Of a stretch of 64,000 nucleotides of DNA, positions 17,765-26,174 are shown piece by piece. The number at the start of each line of letters is the position of its first letter. The first letter of the stretch is position 1. The DNA is from Elusimicrobiota bacterium (GTDB lineage Bacteria; Elusimicrobiota; Elusimicrobia; UBA1565; UBA9628). The notes beneath the pieces were generated by a model that worked only from the letters and a program-made list of their open reading frames with translations, was not told the DNA's origin and ran no database searches. The position numbers and the translations under genes are program-made. The DNA lies in contig CP096137.1 in assembly GCA_023213235.1 (NCBI GenBank), forward strand, positions 3,562,437 through 3,626,436, read 5' to 3'.

Positions 17765-20212
17765 ATGAACCACGCCGAATCCGCCGTCGCAGCCGATCCC
17801 TCCGCCGACCTCAGGAACAAGACCTTCCTCGTCATCTCCTCGCCGAACCCGAAGAAGAAGTTCATCTACCAGCGCCTCAAGGAGCTGGGCTCGAAGATGA
17901 TCCTGATGTCCTCCGAGGCGAATTGGGTCAGCAAGATGACCGACGGTTTCGTCGAGTGCGACCCGCTCGACGAGGTCGCCTGCGTCGCCAAAGTGGAGGA
18001 ACTCGTCAAGACGCAGAAGATCGACGGCGTCATCACCTTCTGGGAGAACGCGGTGCCGCTGTGCGCGACGCTCGCGCAGCGCTTCGGCTGGATCGGCCAC
18101 ACGCCGCAGGCCGCGCTCAACGCGCGCAACAAGTACCTCACGCGCCAGACGCTCGAGAACTCCAAGCTCGGGAAGTACCAGCCCGCGTGGGCGCTCATCA
18201 AGGGCCAAGTCGACCTCGAGAAGTCCGCCGCGCGCATCGGCTTTCCTTTGGTCTTGAAGCCCGCCTGGGGAGTCAAATCGCAATTCGTCGTCAAGGTCGA
18301 CAGCCTCGACGAGGCGAAGAAAGCGCTCGACTACATCAAGACGAACATGACGCCCGCCTTCGACCCGATCTATAAATACGGCACCGACATCCTCGCCGAG
18401 GAGTACATGGACGGCGCCGAGATCGACGTCGATCTCCTCGTCCAGAACGGCGAGGTCAAGTTCCACGCGTTCAACGACAACTTCCCGACGAAGGAGCCGT
18501 TCTTCATCGAGACCGGCGACGCGATGCCCTCGCGCCACGAGGACAAGGACCTCTCCGACGTCCTGCGCATGGCCAAGGAGGTCGTGAAGTCCCTCGGCCT
18601 GACCAACGGCGCGCTCCACCTCGAGGCCAAGATCACGCCCGCCGGCCCCAAGCTCGTCGAGCTCAACGCGCGCATGGGCGGCGACTACCTCTACGACTGG
18701 ATCAAGACCGTCTGGGAGGTCGACATCATCGAGGAGGCCTCGCGCATCGCCGTCGGCCAGGCCGTGCACCCGAAGCGGCTGAAGGAACCCCGCTGCCACC
18801 TCGTCGGGAAGTACCTGATCCCCGAGTACTCCGGCGTCGTCACCGGCGTCAAATTCCCGCAGGAGAAGCTCGACCCCGCCAAGGTCCATGAGATCGCCGT
18901 GCAGAAGGAGCCCGGCGACGCCGTGCTCGTCCCGCCGGAAGGCTTCGAGACGATGGGCTGGGCCGTCGGCCGCGGCGACACGTACTCCGAGGCCGAGGAA
19001 AACCTCGACGAGGCGCTGCGCCAGGTGCACGTCAACATCGCCCGCTTCGACTCCACGTCCTCGCTCGGCAAGACGCGGCGCAAGAACCGATTCGGCGCCG
19101 CCCAGGTCTCGCGTCGCCGCATCCTGCAGTCGGCGCGCATCGAGAAGGTCCGCGGCTCGGACTTCGACAAGAAGAGCCTGCACGTCGGCATCCTGTGCAA
19201 CATCTTCGACGCCGAGGGCGGCGAGGAGAGCGCGGTCCACGCCGACCTGACCTCCGTCGGCCGCAACATCAAGAAGGCCGTCGAGTCCAAGGGACACAAG
19301 GTCACGTTCTTCGACATGAACGAGACGCCCCTGCCCTTCGAGAAGATCGCCAACGCGAACGTCGACATGATCTTCAACGTCTGCGAGCGCATCAACAATT
19401 CCTCCCTGCTCGAGCCCCACGCCGCCGCGATCCTGGACTGCCTCGGGATTCCCTACACGGGCTCCAATCCGTTGACGCTCGCGTTGTGCATCGACAAGAT
19501 CAAGGTCAAAAAGATCCTCGAGCAGCACGGGCTGCCCACGCCGAAGTTCGACTACGTCTTCGAGAAGAACGAGCCGATCCGCGAGGACCTTCACTACCCG
19601 CTGATGGTCAAGATCGCGAACATGGACAACTCGATCGGCATCAGCAACTCGTCGGTCGTGACCAGCCTCAAGGCGCTCAAGGAGCAGGTGACCATGCTCC
19701 TCGAAAAATACAACCGCCCCGTGCTCATCGAGGAGTTCATCGAGGGCGACGAGGTGGACGTGTCGATCATGGGCAACGAGGAGCGCGTGAAGGTCCTGCC
19801 GCTCTCCCGCTCGATGTTCGACGACCTTCCCAAGGGCACGTGGGGCATCTATCCCTTCCAGGCGAAGTGGGAAGACAACTCGGTCTATTCGAAGATCAAG
19901 GTCGAGCGGCCGGCGAAGTACTCTCAAAAGCTCTCGGCCCTGATTTCCGAGATCTGCCTGGACGCTTACCGGATTTTCGATTGTCATGACTACGCGCGCA
20001 TCGAGGTCCGCATCGACCGCGCGGGCAACCCCTACATCCTCGAGATCAACCCGAACCCGTCGATCAACGACGGGGACTGCGTGCCGGCCTGCGCCGAGGT
20101 GATCGGCCAGACCTACGCCGACTTCATCGAGGAGATCATGAAGGAGTGCATCTCGCGCTACCGCGCGCGCCCTCCCTATTATCACCTGCAGTCGGCGATG
20201 ACCCCCTTCTAA
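17765..20212 (+). CDS. Tandem ATP-grasp ligase: L-amino-acid-ligase-like half fused to D-Ala-D-Ala-ligase-like half (815 aa)
   Basis: Two complete ATP-grasp units in one chain. The N-terminal half (about 20-430) resembles carnosine-synthase/BacD-type ligases: GVITFWENAVPLCATLA, ARNKYLTR, and the metal- and ATP-binding LVELNARMGGDY. A basic linker with many Arg and Lys residues follows. The C-terminal half (about 475-800) resembles D-alanine-D-alanine ligase: NVCERINNSSLLEPHAAAIL, LGIPYTGSNPLTLALCIDK, and LEINPNPSIN in the metal-binding loop. ATP-grasp ligases join a carboxylate to an amine through an acyl-phosphate, so the fusion could form two amide bonds in sequence. I know no characterised enzyme with this pairing. 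It directly abuts galE (no spacer). Confidence 0.85.
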   Translation: MNHAESAVAADPSADLRNKTFLVISSPNPKKKFIYQRLKELGSKMILMSSEANWVSKMTDGFVECDPLDEVACVAKVEELVKTQKIDGVITFWENAVPLCATLAQRFGWIGHTPQAALNARNKYLTRQTLENSKLGKYQPAWALIKGQVDLEKSAARIGFPLVLKPAWGVKSQFVVKVDSLDEAKKALDYIKTNMTPAFDPIYKYGTDILAEEYMDGAEIDVDLLVQNGEVKFHAFNDNFPTKEPFFIETGDAMPSRHEDKDLSDVLRMAKEVVKSLGLTNGALHLEAKITPAGPKLVELNARMGGDYLYDWIKTVWEVDIIEEASRIAVGQAVHPKRLKEPRCHLVGKYLIPEYSGVVTGVKFPQEKLDPAKVHEIAVQKEPGDAVLVPPEGFETMGWAVGRGDTYSEAEENLDEALRQVHVNIARFDSTSSLGKTRRKNRFGAAQVSRRRILQSARIEKVRGSDFDKKSLHVGILCNIFDAEGGEESAVHADLTSVGRNIKKAVESKGHKVTFFDMNETPLPFEKIANANVDMIFNVCERINNSSLLEPHAAAILDCLGIPYTGSNPLTLALCIDKIKVKKILEQHGLPTPKFDYVFEKNEPIREDLHYPLMVKIANMDNSIGISNSSVVTSLKALKEQVTMLLEKYNRPVLIEEFIEGDEVDVSIMGNEERVKVLPLSRSMFDDLPKGTWGIYPFQAKWEDNSVYSKIKVERPAKYSQKLSALISEICLDAYRIFDCHDYARIEVRIDRAGNPYILEINPNPSINDGDCVPACAEVIGQTYADFIEEIMKECISRYRARPPYYHLQSAMTPF

Positions 20213-21223
20213 GTGAAGGTACTCGTCACCGGCGCCTCCGGCTACATCGGCAGCCACACCTGTCTCGAGCTGCTCAAGGCGGGGCACGACGTCGTCGGCT
20301 TCGACAACTTTTCGAACTCCTCGCCGAAGTCGATCGAGCGCGTGCGCGAGCTCGCGGGCAAGGACATGCGCCTCGAGACGCTCGACCTGCGCGAGACCGA
20401 GAAGCTGACCGCGCTCCTGAAGGAAGGCTTCGACGCCGTCGTGCACTTCGCCGCGCTCAAGGCCGTCGGCGAGTCCGTCGAGAAGCCGAAGCTGTACATG
20501 GAGAACAACGTCGGCGGCACGGCGAGCCTGCTCGGCGCGATGGAGATCGCCGGCTGCTCCCGCCTCGTCTTCTCCTCCTCCTGCACGGTCTACGGCGCCG
20601 TCGAGAAGAGCCCCGTCGGCGAGCGCCACCCGCGCGCGGCGGTCAACCCTTACGGCCAGACGAAGCTCGACATCGAGGACATGTGCTACGAGCTCGCCTC
20701 GGAGGACAAGAGCTGGAAGATCGCGCTGCTGCGCTACTTCAACCCCGTCGGCGCGCACGAGAGCGGCCGCATCGGCGAGGACCCGAAGGGCATCCCCAAC
20801 AATCTGATGCCGTACGTCATGCAGACGGCCGTCGGACGGCGCGAGTTCGTCAACGTCTGGGGCGACGACTACCCCACGCCCGACGGCACGGGCGTGCGCG
20901 ACTACATCCACGTCGTCGACCTGGCGCTCGGGCACGTCGCCGCGCTGTCCAAGCTCGAGGAGTTCCAGGGCGCGCAGGCCGTCAACCTCGGCGCCGGCCG
21001 CGGCTACTCGGTGCTCGAGGTGATCGCCGCCGCCGCCAAGGCCGCCGGCAAGCCGATCCCGCACAAGATCATGCCGCGCCGCGCCGGGGACGCGGCCGCG
21101 ATCTGGGCGGACGCCTCGCTCGCGAAGAAGAAGCTCGGCTGGGAGACCAAGCGCGGGCTCGACGAGATGTGCGCCGACCATTGGCGCTGGCAGAAGGACA
21201 ACCCGGAAGGCTACGGCGAGTGA
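20213..21223 (+). CDS. galE: UDP-glucose 4-epimerase
   Basis: NAD-dependent extended short-chain dehydrogenase/reductase of 336 aa that interconverts UDP-glucose and UDP-galactose. The NAD-binding TGASGYIGSH is at the N-terminus, VHFAALKAVGESVEKP follows, and the catalytic Tyr-x-x-x-Lys is in YGQTKLDIEDM. RYFNPVGAHESGRIGEDP and the PDGTGVRDYIHVVDLA segment are diagnostic of GalE. It starts with GTG directly after the TAA of the ATP-grasp gene, without any gap, and its TGA overlaps the next GTG. In this operon it may supply a sugar nucleotide for cell-surface polymers. Confidence 0.92.
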   Translation: MKVLVTGASGYIGSHTCLELLKAGHDVVGFDNFSNSSPKSIERVRELAGKDMRLETLDLRETEKLTALLKEGFDAVVHFAALKAVGESVEKPKLYMENNVGGTASLLGAMEIAGCSRLVFSSSCTVYGAVEKSPVGERHPRAAVNPYGQTKLDIEDMCYELASEDKSWKIALLRYFNPVGAHESGRIGEDPKGIPNNLMPYVMQTAVGRREFVNVWGDDYPTPDGTGVRDYIHVVDLALGHVAALSKLEEFQGAQAVNLGAGRGYSVLEVIAAAAKAAGKPIPHKIMPRRAGDAAAIWADASLAKKKLGWETKRGLDEMCADHWRWQKDNPEGYGE

Positions 21224-21567
21224 GCTTCGCGATCAAGCTCGTCCTGTCGGCGCTGATCATCGCCGCGGCCTCCGAGCTCGGCAAGCGCTCGACGGCCGCC
21301 GGCGCGATCCTGATCTCCCTGCCGCTGTCGTCGCTGCTCGCGGTGACCTGGCTGTACGTCGAGACCAAGGACGCGGGGCGCGTCGCCGCGATGACCACCG
21401 GAATCTTCTGGGCGATTCTGCCCTCGCTGCTCTTCTTCCTCGTTCTGCCCGCTTTGCTCAAGCGCGGCTGGGGCTACTGGCCGGCGCTCGGGGCCTCCTG
21501 CGCGGCGACCGCCGGCGGCTACGCCGCGTACGCCGCGCTGATGAGCCGGATCGGCCGTCCGGTTTGA
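21220..21567 (+). CDS. DUF3147 family membrane protein (115 aa)
   Basis: A small, very hydrophobic protein with about four transmembrane helices; it matches the pattern of the uncharacterised DUF3147 family (SALIIAAASELGKRS near the start, then LISLPLSSLLAV and WLYVETKD). It starts with GTG overlapping the galE stop (GTGA) and ends overlapping the next TTG (TTGA), so translation is coupled through the operon. The function is unknown. Confidence 0.7.
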   Translation: MSFAIKLVLSALIIAAASELGKRSTAAGAILISLPLSSLLAVTWLYVETKDAGRVAAMTTGIFWAILPSLLFFLVLPALLKRGWGYWPALGASCAATAGGYAAYAALMSRIGRPV

Positions 21568-21899
21568 AGAAAGTCCTTTTCATCTGCGGGCGGAACAAGA
21601 AACGAAGCCCGACCGCGGAGGAGCTTTTCTCCGGGAGCGCCGGCGCCGAGGTCGCGTCGGCCGGAACCTCCCCCGACGCGGAGAATCCCGTCACTCCGGA
21701 GTTGCTCGCCTGGGCCGATGTGATCTTCGTCATGGAGAAAGCCCAGAAGTCCAAACTCGCCGCGCGTTTCAGCTCCGCTCTCAAAGATAAGAAGATCGTC
21801 TGCCTGAATATCCCGGACAAATACGCCTTCAACGATCCCGCACTGATCAGCATCCTCCTGGCCAAGGCGGGGCCCTACTTCGCTAAACTGTCGCCGTGA
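21564..21899 (+). CDS. Small low-molecular-weight tyrosine-phosphatase-like protein (111 aa)
   Basis: Short relative of low-molecular-weight protein tyrosine phosphatases. The P-loop C-x5-R-S is present (CGRNKKRS near residue 9), and the general acid is probably the Asp in NIPDKY near residue 93. It is shorter than classical enzymes (about 150 aa) but matches a group of compact homologues that include phrases such as SAGTSPDAENPVT. The substrate is unknown. A TTG start overlaps the upstream stop and its own TGA overlaps the GTG of hrpB. Confidence 0.75.
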   Translation: MKKVLFICGRNKKRSPTAEELFSGSAGAEVASAGTSPDAENPVTPELLAWADVIFVMEKAQKSKLAARFSSALKDKKIVCLNIPDKYAFNDPALISILLAKAGPYFAKLSP

Positions 21900-24297
21900 G
21901 CGCGAATATTCTTCCCATCACGGCTCATCGCGAGAGGATCCTCTCCGAACTCAACCGCGCCGGCGCGCTGATCCTCTCCGCCCCGACCGGCTCCGGCAAG
22001 TCGACGCAGACGGCGCAGTTCCTCCTCGGAAAGACCAAGGGCAGGATTCTCGTCCTCGAGCCGCGCCGTCTCTCGGCGCGTTCGCTGGCGGCGCGCGTGG
22101 CCGCGGAGACCAAGACGCGGCTGGGCGAGCGCGTCGGCTACCAGGTACGCTTCGACTCGCGGTCCGGTCCCAAGACGGAGATCGTCTTCCAAACCTACGG
22201 AATCTTCGTCGCGCAGATGATGAAGGACCCGGAGCTTCCCGGCGTGGGGGCGGTTCTCCTCGACGAGTTCCACGAGCGCTCGCTCGAGTGCGACCTGGCG
22301 CTGGCCTGGCTCAAGCGGCTGCGCGTCAAGCGCCCGGAGCTCAAGCTCGTCGTGATGTCGGCGACGCTCGGACAGGAGGCTCTCGCGAAGTATCTTCCCG
22401 GCGCCGCGAAAGTCGAGGTGCCGGGACGGATGTTCCCCGTCGACGTGCGCTACCGTGTCCCCGACGCGCGCTCCGGTCCCGCCGAGAACGCGCTCGGCGC
22501 GCTCAAGGACCTGATCAAGCAGGGCCTCGACGGCTCCGTGCTCGTGTTCATGCCCGGACTCAGGGAGATCCGCCGTTCATTGACGGTGCTCGGCCCCGTG
22601 TGCCGTGAGCACGGCATCGAGCTCCTCGGCCTGCACGGCTCCATGGAGCCCGAGGAGCAGGACCGCGCGCTCGCTCCGACGGGCAAGCCTCGCGTCATCG
22701 TCGCCACCAACGTCGCCGAGACCGGCCTCACGATTCCCGACGTGACCGCGGTGATCGACTCCGGACTGCACCGCGTGGCCGCGCACGACGCCGCGCGCGG
22801 GATCAACACGCTCTACGTCGCGCGCATCTCCCGCGCCAACGCCGCTCAGCGCGCCGGCCGCGCCGGCCGCACGGCGCCCGGACGCTGCGTGCGCCTCTGG
22901 ACGCTGAACGAAGAAGCCGCGATGGCCGAAAGCCTCAAGCCCGAGATCGCGCGGCTCGAGCTGAGCTCCCTGCGCCTGCAGGCCGCGTCCTTGCCGGAGA
23001 GCGTCGACTGGCTGACCCCCCACAGGAGCCTGCCTGGGCGGCGGCCGGCAAGACGCTCGAGGCGCTCGGCGCCGCGGCGCAGGGGCGCGCGACCTCCCTG
23101 GGCCGGGCCCTGCTGCGCTACCCCGCGCCGCCGAAGGTCGCCGCCGCGCTCGAGGCCGCGCGCGAAATCGGCCCCGAAGCTTACGAGCGCGCCTGCGCGA
23201 TGGCCGCCGTCTTCGAGACCGCCGGCGACCGCCGTCCCGACAAGGCCTCCGACCTGGCCGAGCTCGCCGCCGACCTGCTCGCGGGCGCGCGCGGCGACCT
23301 CGACTGGGAGACCGTCGAGACGTTCAAGCAGCTCAAGCGCATCGGCGGCGAGGACGCCGCCGCGAAGCCCGGCAGCCTCGACCGCGTCTGGCTCGACGCG
23401 TTCTTCGACCGGCTCGCCGCGCGCGAAGGCGACGGCACCTTCTACCGCCTGGCCGACGGGCGCGGGGCGACCCTGCCCGTCGAGACGAAGAAGGCGCCGC
23501 CGCTCATCCTGGCGCTCGACGTGCGCGAGCGCGCCGGCGGCGGCCAGGCGCGCCAGGCCGGCGTGACCCTGTACCTGGCGTACACGCCGGAGTTCATCCA
23601 GAAGGAATTCCCCGGCGAGACGCGCTGGGAGAAGTCCTCGGAGTTCGACTCGCGCAAGGAACGCGTCTCCCACGAGGAGCGGCTGATGTTCCGCGGCCTG
23701 GCGATCGACCGCAAGGAGGCCGTCGTCCTCAAGTCCGACAAGAAGGCCTCGGCCGAGCTGTGGGCGGAGAAATTCGCCTCCGGCGAACTGCTTCACCCGG
23801 GACTCGACGACAAGGCCAAGCAGTACCTCGTGCGGATCGCGCTGGCCCGGCGCCTGTATCCCGACATGGGCTTCCCGGAGATGTCGATCGACGACTGGCG
23901 GCTCGTCTACGGCGAGGCGTGCGCCGGCAAGAACTCTCTCAAGGACATCGAGCGCGTCGAGCTGATCCCGCACCTGGCCGCCTATCTCGGCCCGGCGCTC
24001 TCCGCGTTCCTCGACCGCGCGCTTCCCGCCGCGAAGAAGCTGCCGTCCGGGAAATCCGGACGCTTCACCTACCACGAGACCAACCCCGCCGAGATCAACG
24101 CCCGGCTCGGAGACTTCGTCGGCATGAAGGGCACGCTCGCGCTGTGCGAGGGACGGCTGCCCGTGATCTTCGACATCCTCGCGCCGAACTACCGGACCGT
24201 GCAGAAGACCAAGGACCTGTCGTCGTTCTGGGCGAACACCTACCCGACGGTGAAGAAGGAGTTGCAGCGCCGGTATCCCCGCCATCCCTGGCCGTAA
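21896..24297 (+). CDS. hrpB: ATP-dependent helicase HrpB (one frameshift)
   Basis: DExH-box helicase of about 800 aa after repair of one lost C in the run at 23016-23021. Motif I is APTGSGKST, motif II is DEFHER, motif III VMSATLG, and motif VI is in ANAAQRAGRAGRTAPGR. The C-terminal half contains the HrpB-specific region (WAEKFASGELLHPGLDD, HETNPAEINARLGDFVGM, then WANTYPTVKKELQRRYPRHPWP). HrpB is widespread but its RNA substrate is not well defined. The start GTG at 21896 overlaps the preceding TGA. It is the last gene of the operon starting at 17765. Confidence 0.9.
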
Positions 24298-24351
24298 ATC
24301 CCCCTTGACTGACCGAACTCTTCAGGCATACTCATAGAAGAGAGGCCGGAT

Positions 24352-24474
24352 ATGCCGAAAAAACAAGAAAATAAACCCAAGTTATCACTCGAGCTGCTTC
24401 TGGCAGGCATCACCCCCGAAAACATCCATTCCGAGATTGATTGGGCAATTGGCCGCGGACGCGAAGCTCGCTAA
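24352..24474 (+). CDS. 40-aa protein resembling the C-terminal tail of MazE-type antitoxins
   Basis: A 40-residue ORF: a Lys/Gln/Asn-rich start, then LSLELLLAGITPENIHSEID, which resembles the toxin-binding tail of MazE antitoxins. The usual N-terminal AbrB/SpoVT DNA-binding domain is missing; an in-frame stop at 24310-24312 excludes a longer form. AGAGAGG is a weak ribosome site. Its TAA overlaps the ATG of the next gene by one base. Base composition is more AT-rich than its neighbours. It could be a reduced antitoxin or a coupling leader peptide. Confidence 0.45.
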   Translation: MPKKQENKPKLSLELLLAGITPENIHSEIDWAIGRGREAR

Positions 24475-24842
24475 TGGCCGATACCAAGTCCCGGCTGACG
24501 CGCCTGCCGATCCCCGACCCCGACGCCAAGGAGCCGCTGCCCATCGTGCTCGCAAAGGACGGCGGCCTCGTGCTCTCCTACCGGGCTTTCGTCGCGCGCC
24601 GCGATCAGTGCGTCGTCGTGGCGTTCCCGGGCTGCCGGGAGCACAAGTACACGCCGCGGTCCGGTCAGGAACTCGGCTGCTTCGAGGCGGCGGAATCGGC
24701 GTGGGTCAAAGCGCCGCTGCGTCACTACGTGTTCGTGTTTCCAGACACGGTCCTCGAATGCGCCGCGGAGGGCTACAGCGAGGAGCTCGTCGAGGAGCTG
24801 GGCGACACGGTCAAGATGATGTCCAAGCGCCTCTATCGATGA
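24474..24842 (+). CDS. Hypothetical protein, middle gene of a three-gene cassette (122 aa)
   Basis: Soluble mixed alpha/beta protein with no recognised family. Visible features: an N-terminal TRLPIPDPDAKEPLPIVLA, a central LSYRAFVARRDQCVVVAFPGC, two further Cys residues and an acidic C-terminal helix (YSEELVEELGDTVKMMSK). It does not show the MazF fold signature (no RRGDIVWVDFDP-like start), so the pair with the upstream MazE-like peptide is not a standard MazEF system. It overlaps both neighbours (TAATG and ATGA), which implies tightly coupled production. Confidence 0.6.
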   Translation: MADTKSRLTRLPIPDPDAKEPLPIVLAKDGGLVLSYRAFVARRDQCVVVAFPGCREHKYTPRSGQELGCFEAAESAWVKAPLRHYVFVFPDTVLECAAEGYSEELVEELGDTVKMMSKRLYR

Positions 24843-25120
24843 GGCTCGGCACGATCGCCGAGCAGCGCGGCATCTCGTTGCCCGGGAGGGGCCCCCTCCG
24901 TTGGATTCTGATCTTCGTGCTTTTTGTTCTTTGGATCCCGATCGGTGTGCTGCTCACCATCTTAATTCTCACGCCGCCCACATACATGCTCATGGTTATC
25001 GCGGCGAACTTCCATCTGGAACGCTATGTCTCGTCGACTATATGGGTTATTGCGCTCGTCGGGCTCGCCTACGTTTATCGAATGGGATATCACTACGCAG
25101 CGCGAAGGCTGCACTACTGA
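24839..25120 (+). CDS. Small two-helix membrane protein, last gene of the cassette (93 aa)
   Basis: Two strong hydrophobic segments (about 21-60, possibly two helices, and 68-85) separated by HLERYV, with basic termini; likely an inner-membrane protein with two or three helices. No family recognised. Its ATG overlaps the preceding TGA (ATGA). The last four codons and stop lie inside the left arm of a 48-bp perfect palindrome, so the stem-loop forms part of the gene's end. Confidence 0.6.
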   Translation: MRLGTIAEQRGISLPGRGPLRWILIFVLFVLWIPIGVLLTILILTPPTYMLMVIAANFHLERYVSSTIWVIALVGLAYVYRMGYHYAARRLHY

Positions 25121-25158
25121 TAATCACTGGCTCCGGAGCCAGTGATTATCAGTAGTGC
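25111..25158. repeat. 48-bp perfect palindrome (two 24-base arms, no loop)
   Basis: Every base of 25111-25134 pairs with 25158-25135; the centre is TCC|GGA. It starts within the last codons of the 93-aa membrane protein and lies between convergent genes, so a bidirectional terminator is the simple reading. The absence of any loop bases and of a T-run is unusual. Confidence 0.85.
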
Positions 25159-25161
25159 GCG

Positions 25162-25179
25162 ACTCGCACCGGTGCGAGT
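25162..25179. repeat. 18-bp perfect palindrome next to the 48-bp one
   Basis: ACTCGCACC followed directly by GGTGCGAGT. It starts three bases after the larger palindrome and ten bases before the stop of the leftward methyltransferase gene. Probably part of the same termination or protein-binding site. Confidence 0.7.
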
Positions 25180-25188
25180 TCGAGCGGC

Positions 25189-26174
25189 TTAGTCCACGCG
25201 GCGCGCGAGGGTGTAGAGGCTGTCGCCGGGGAACGGGCGCGTGAGGCGGTAGTACGCCCACATCAGCGTGGCCAGCGGCCAGGTCACGACGCGCACGACG
25301 AGCTTCACCGCGTCCACGATCCCTTGGCGTCGCGACTTGTCGGAGAGAACTCCGGTTCCGCCCGCCTCGAGCTCGGTGACCGTCTTTTCCGCGCTCGCGG
25401 CGCCGAACTTGGCGCGCTTGTAAACGGCGATCAACGGCGCGAGCGCCGCGAAGTAGAGGTGGTCGGACAGGTAGGCCAGCTTCAGCGTGCCGGCGTCTTG
25501 ACGAACGACGGAGAACCCATGATTAGCCAGGAATGTGCGCATGGCCGAATGGCTCCAGCGGGTAAAATGATGCGGCGGATAGTCGTGCTCCTCGCGCGCG
25601 AACGGGATCGGCCGGTCCGCGTTGGGCAAGGTCAGGGCCAGATGCCCCCCTTCTTAAGGAGAGGCGCCACCGCGCCAAGCAGTTCGGCGGGCTCCGGCGT
25701 GTGCTCGAGCACGTCGAAGAGGACCGCGGCGTCGAATTCACCCGGCATTTGTTGTTTCAAGAAGCGCACGAGATCGTCGGCATGAGCGTCGAGCCCGCGC
25801 TCCTTGGCGCGCGCGATCACTCGCTCATCGTAGTCGACGCCGACGCCGGACCAGCCCGCGAACTTCGCCAGGCCGAGGAAGCCGCCGTCGCCGCATCCGA
25901 CGTCCAGAATCCGCCCGGGCGCGAGACCTTCGCCAAGGAACTGACGGAAGCGCCAATCCGTCTCGGGAAGCGGACGCTCTTCCTTGGCGCGAAGCGGCGC
26001 GGCCTTCGCGTACCAATCGGCGGGCGGAGGGACGCGTGGCTCCGAGAAGACCAGGCCGCAGCCGGCGCACGACCAGACCGAGTAGTCGCCGCCGCCGATG
26101 CGATCATGCCAGGGCTCGACGAAGGAAAACGGCCCTCCGCGGGCGCAGCCCGGACAGGAGCGCGGCTCGCTCAG
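25189..26174 (-). CDS. Class I SAM-dependent methyltransferase with N-terminal zinc-ribbon-like motif (one frameshift)
   Basis: About 328 aa after repair of one lost C in the run at 25645-25650. The N-terminal C-P-G-C and C-A-G-C pairs suggest a zinc ribbon. Next comes a class I methyltransferase: motif I ILDVGCGDGGFLGLA, then VGVDYDERVIARAKERG, AAVLFDVLEHTPEP, and a C-terminal hydrophobic patch (about 285-300) that could touch the membrane. This domain order is common in methyltransferases of sugar or lipid pathways. The reading frame runs into the lepB stop with no ATG/GTG/TTG; the only start that keeps the first CPGC is CTG at 26174, overlapping the lepB TGA. That start is therefore uncertain. 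It is the last gene of the long hpf-to-methyltransferase operon. Confidence 0.75.

Noticed and set aside
17759-21181. A 1140-codon open frame on the minus strand across the ATP-grasp and galE genes
   Set aside because: It is antisense to two clear enzyme genes; its composition (Val/Arg/Asp/Leu-rich, no domains) is what a G+C-rich third-position bias creates in the shadow frame.
24352-24842. Standard MazEF toxin-antitoxin pair
   Set aside because: The first ORF only resembles the MazE tail and lacks the AbrB domain; the second lacks MazF motifs.
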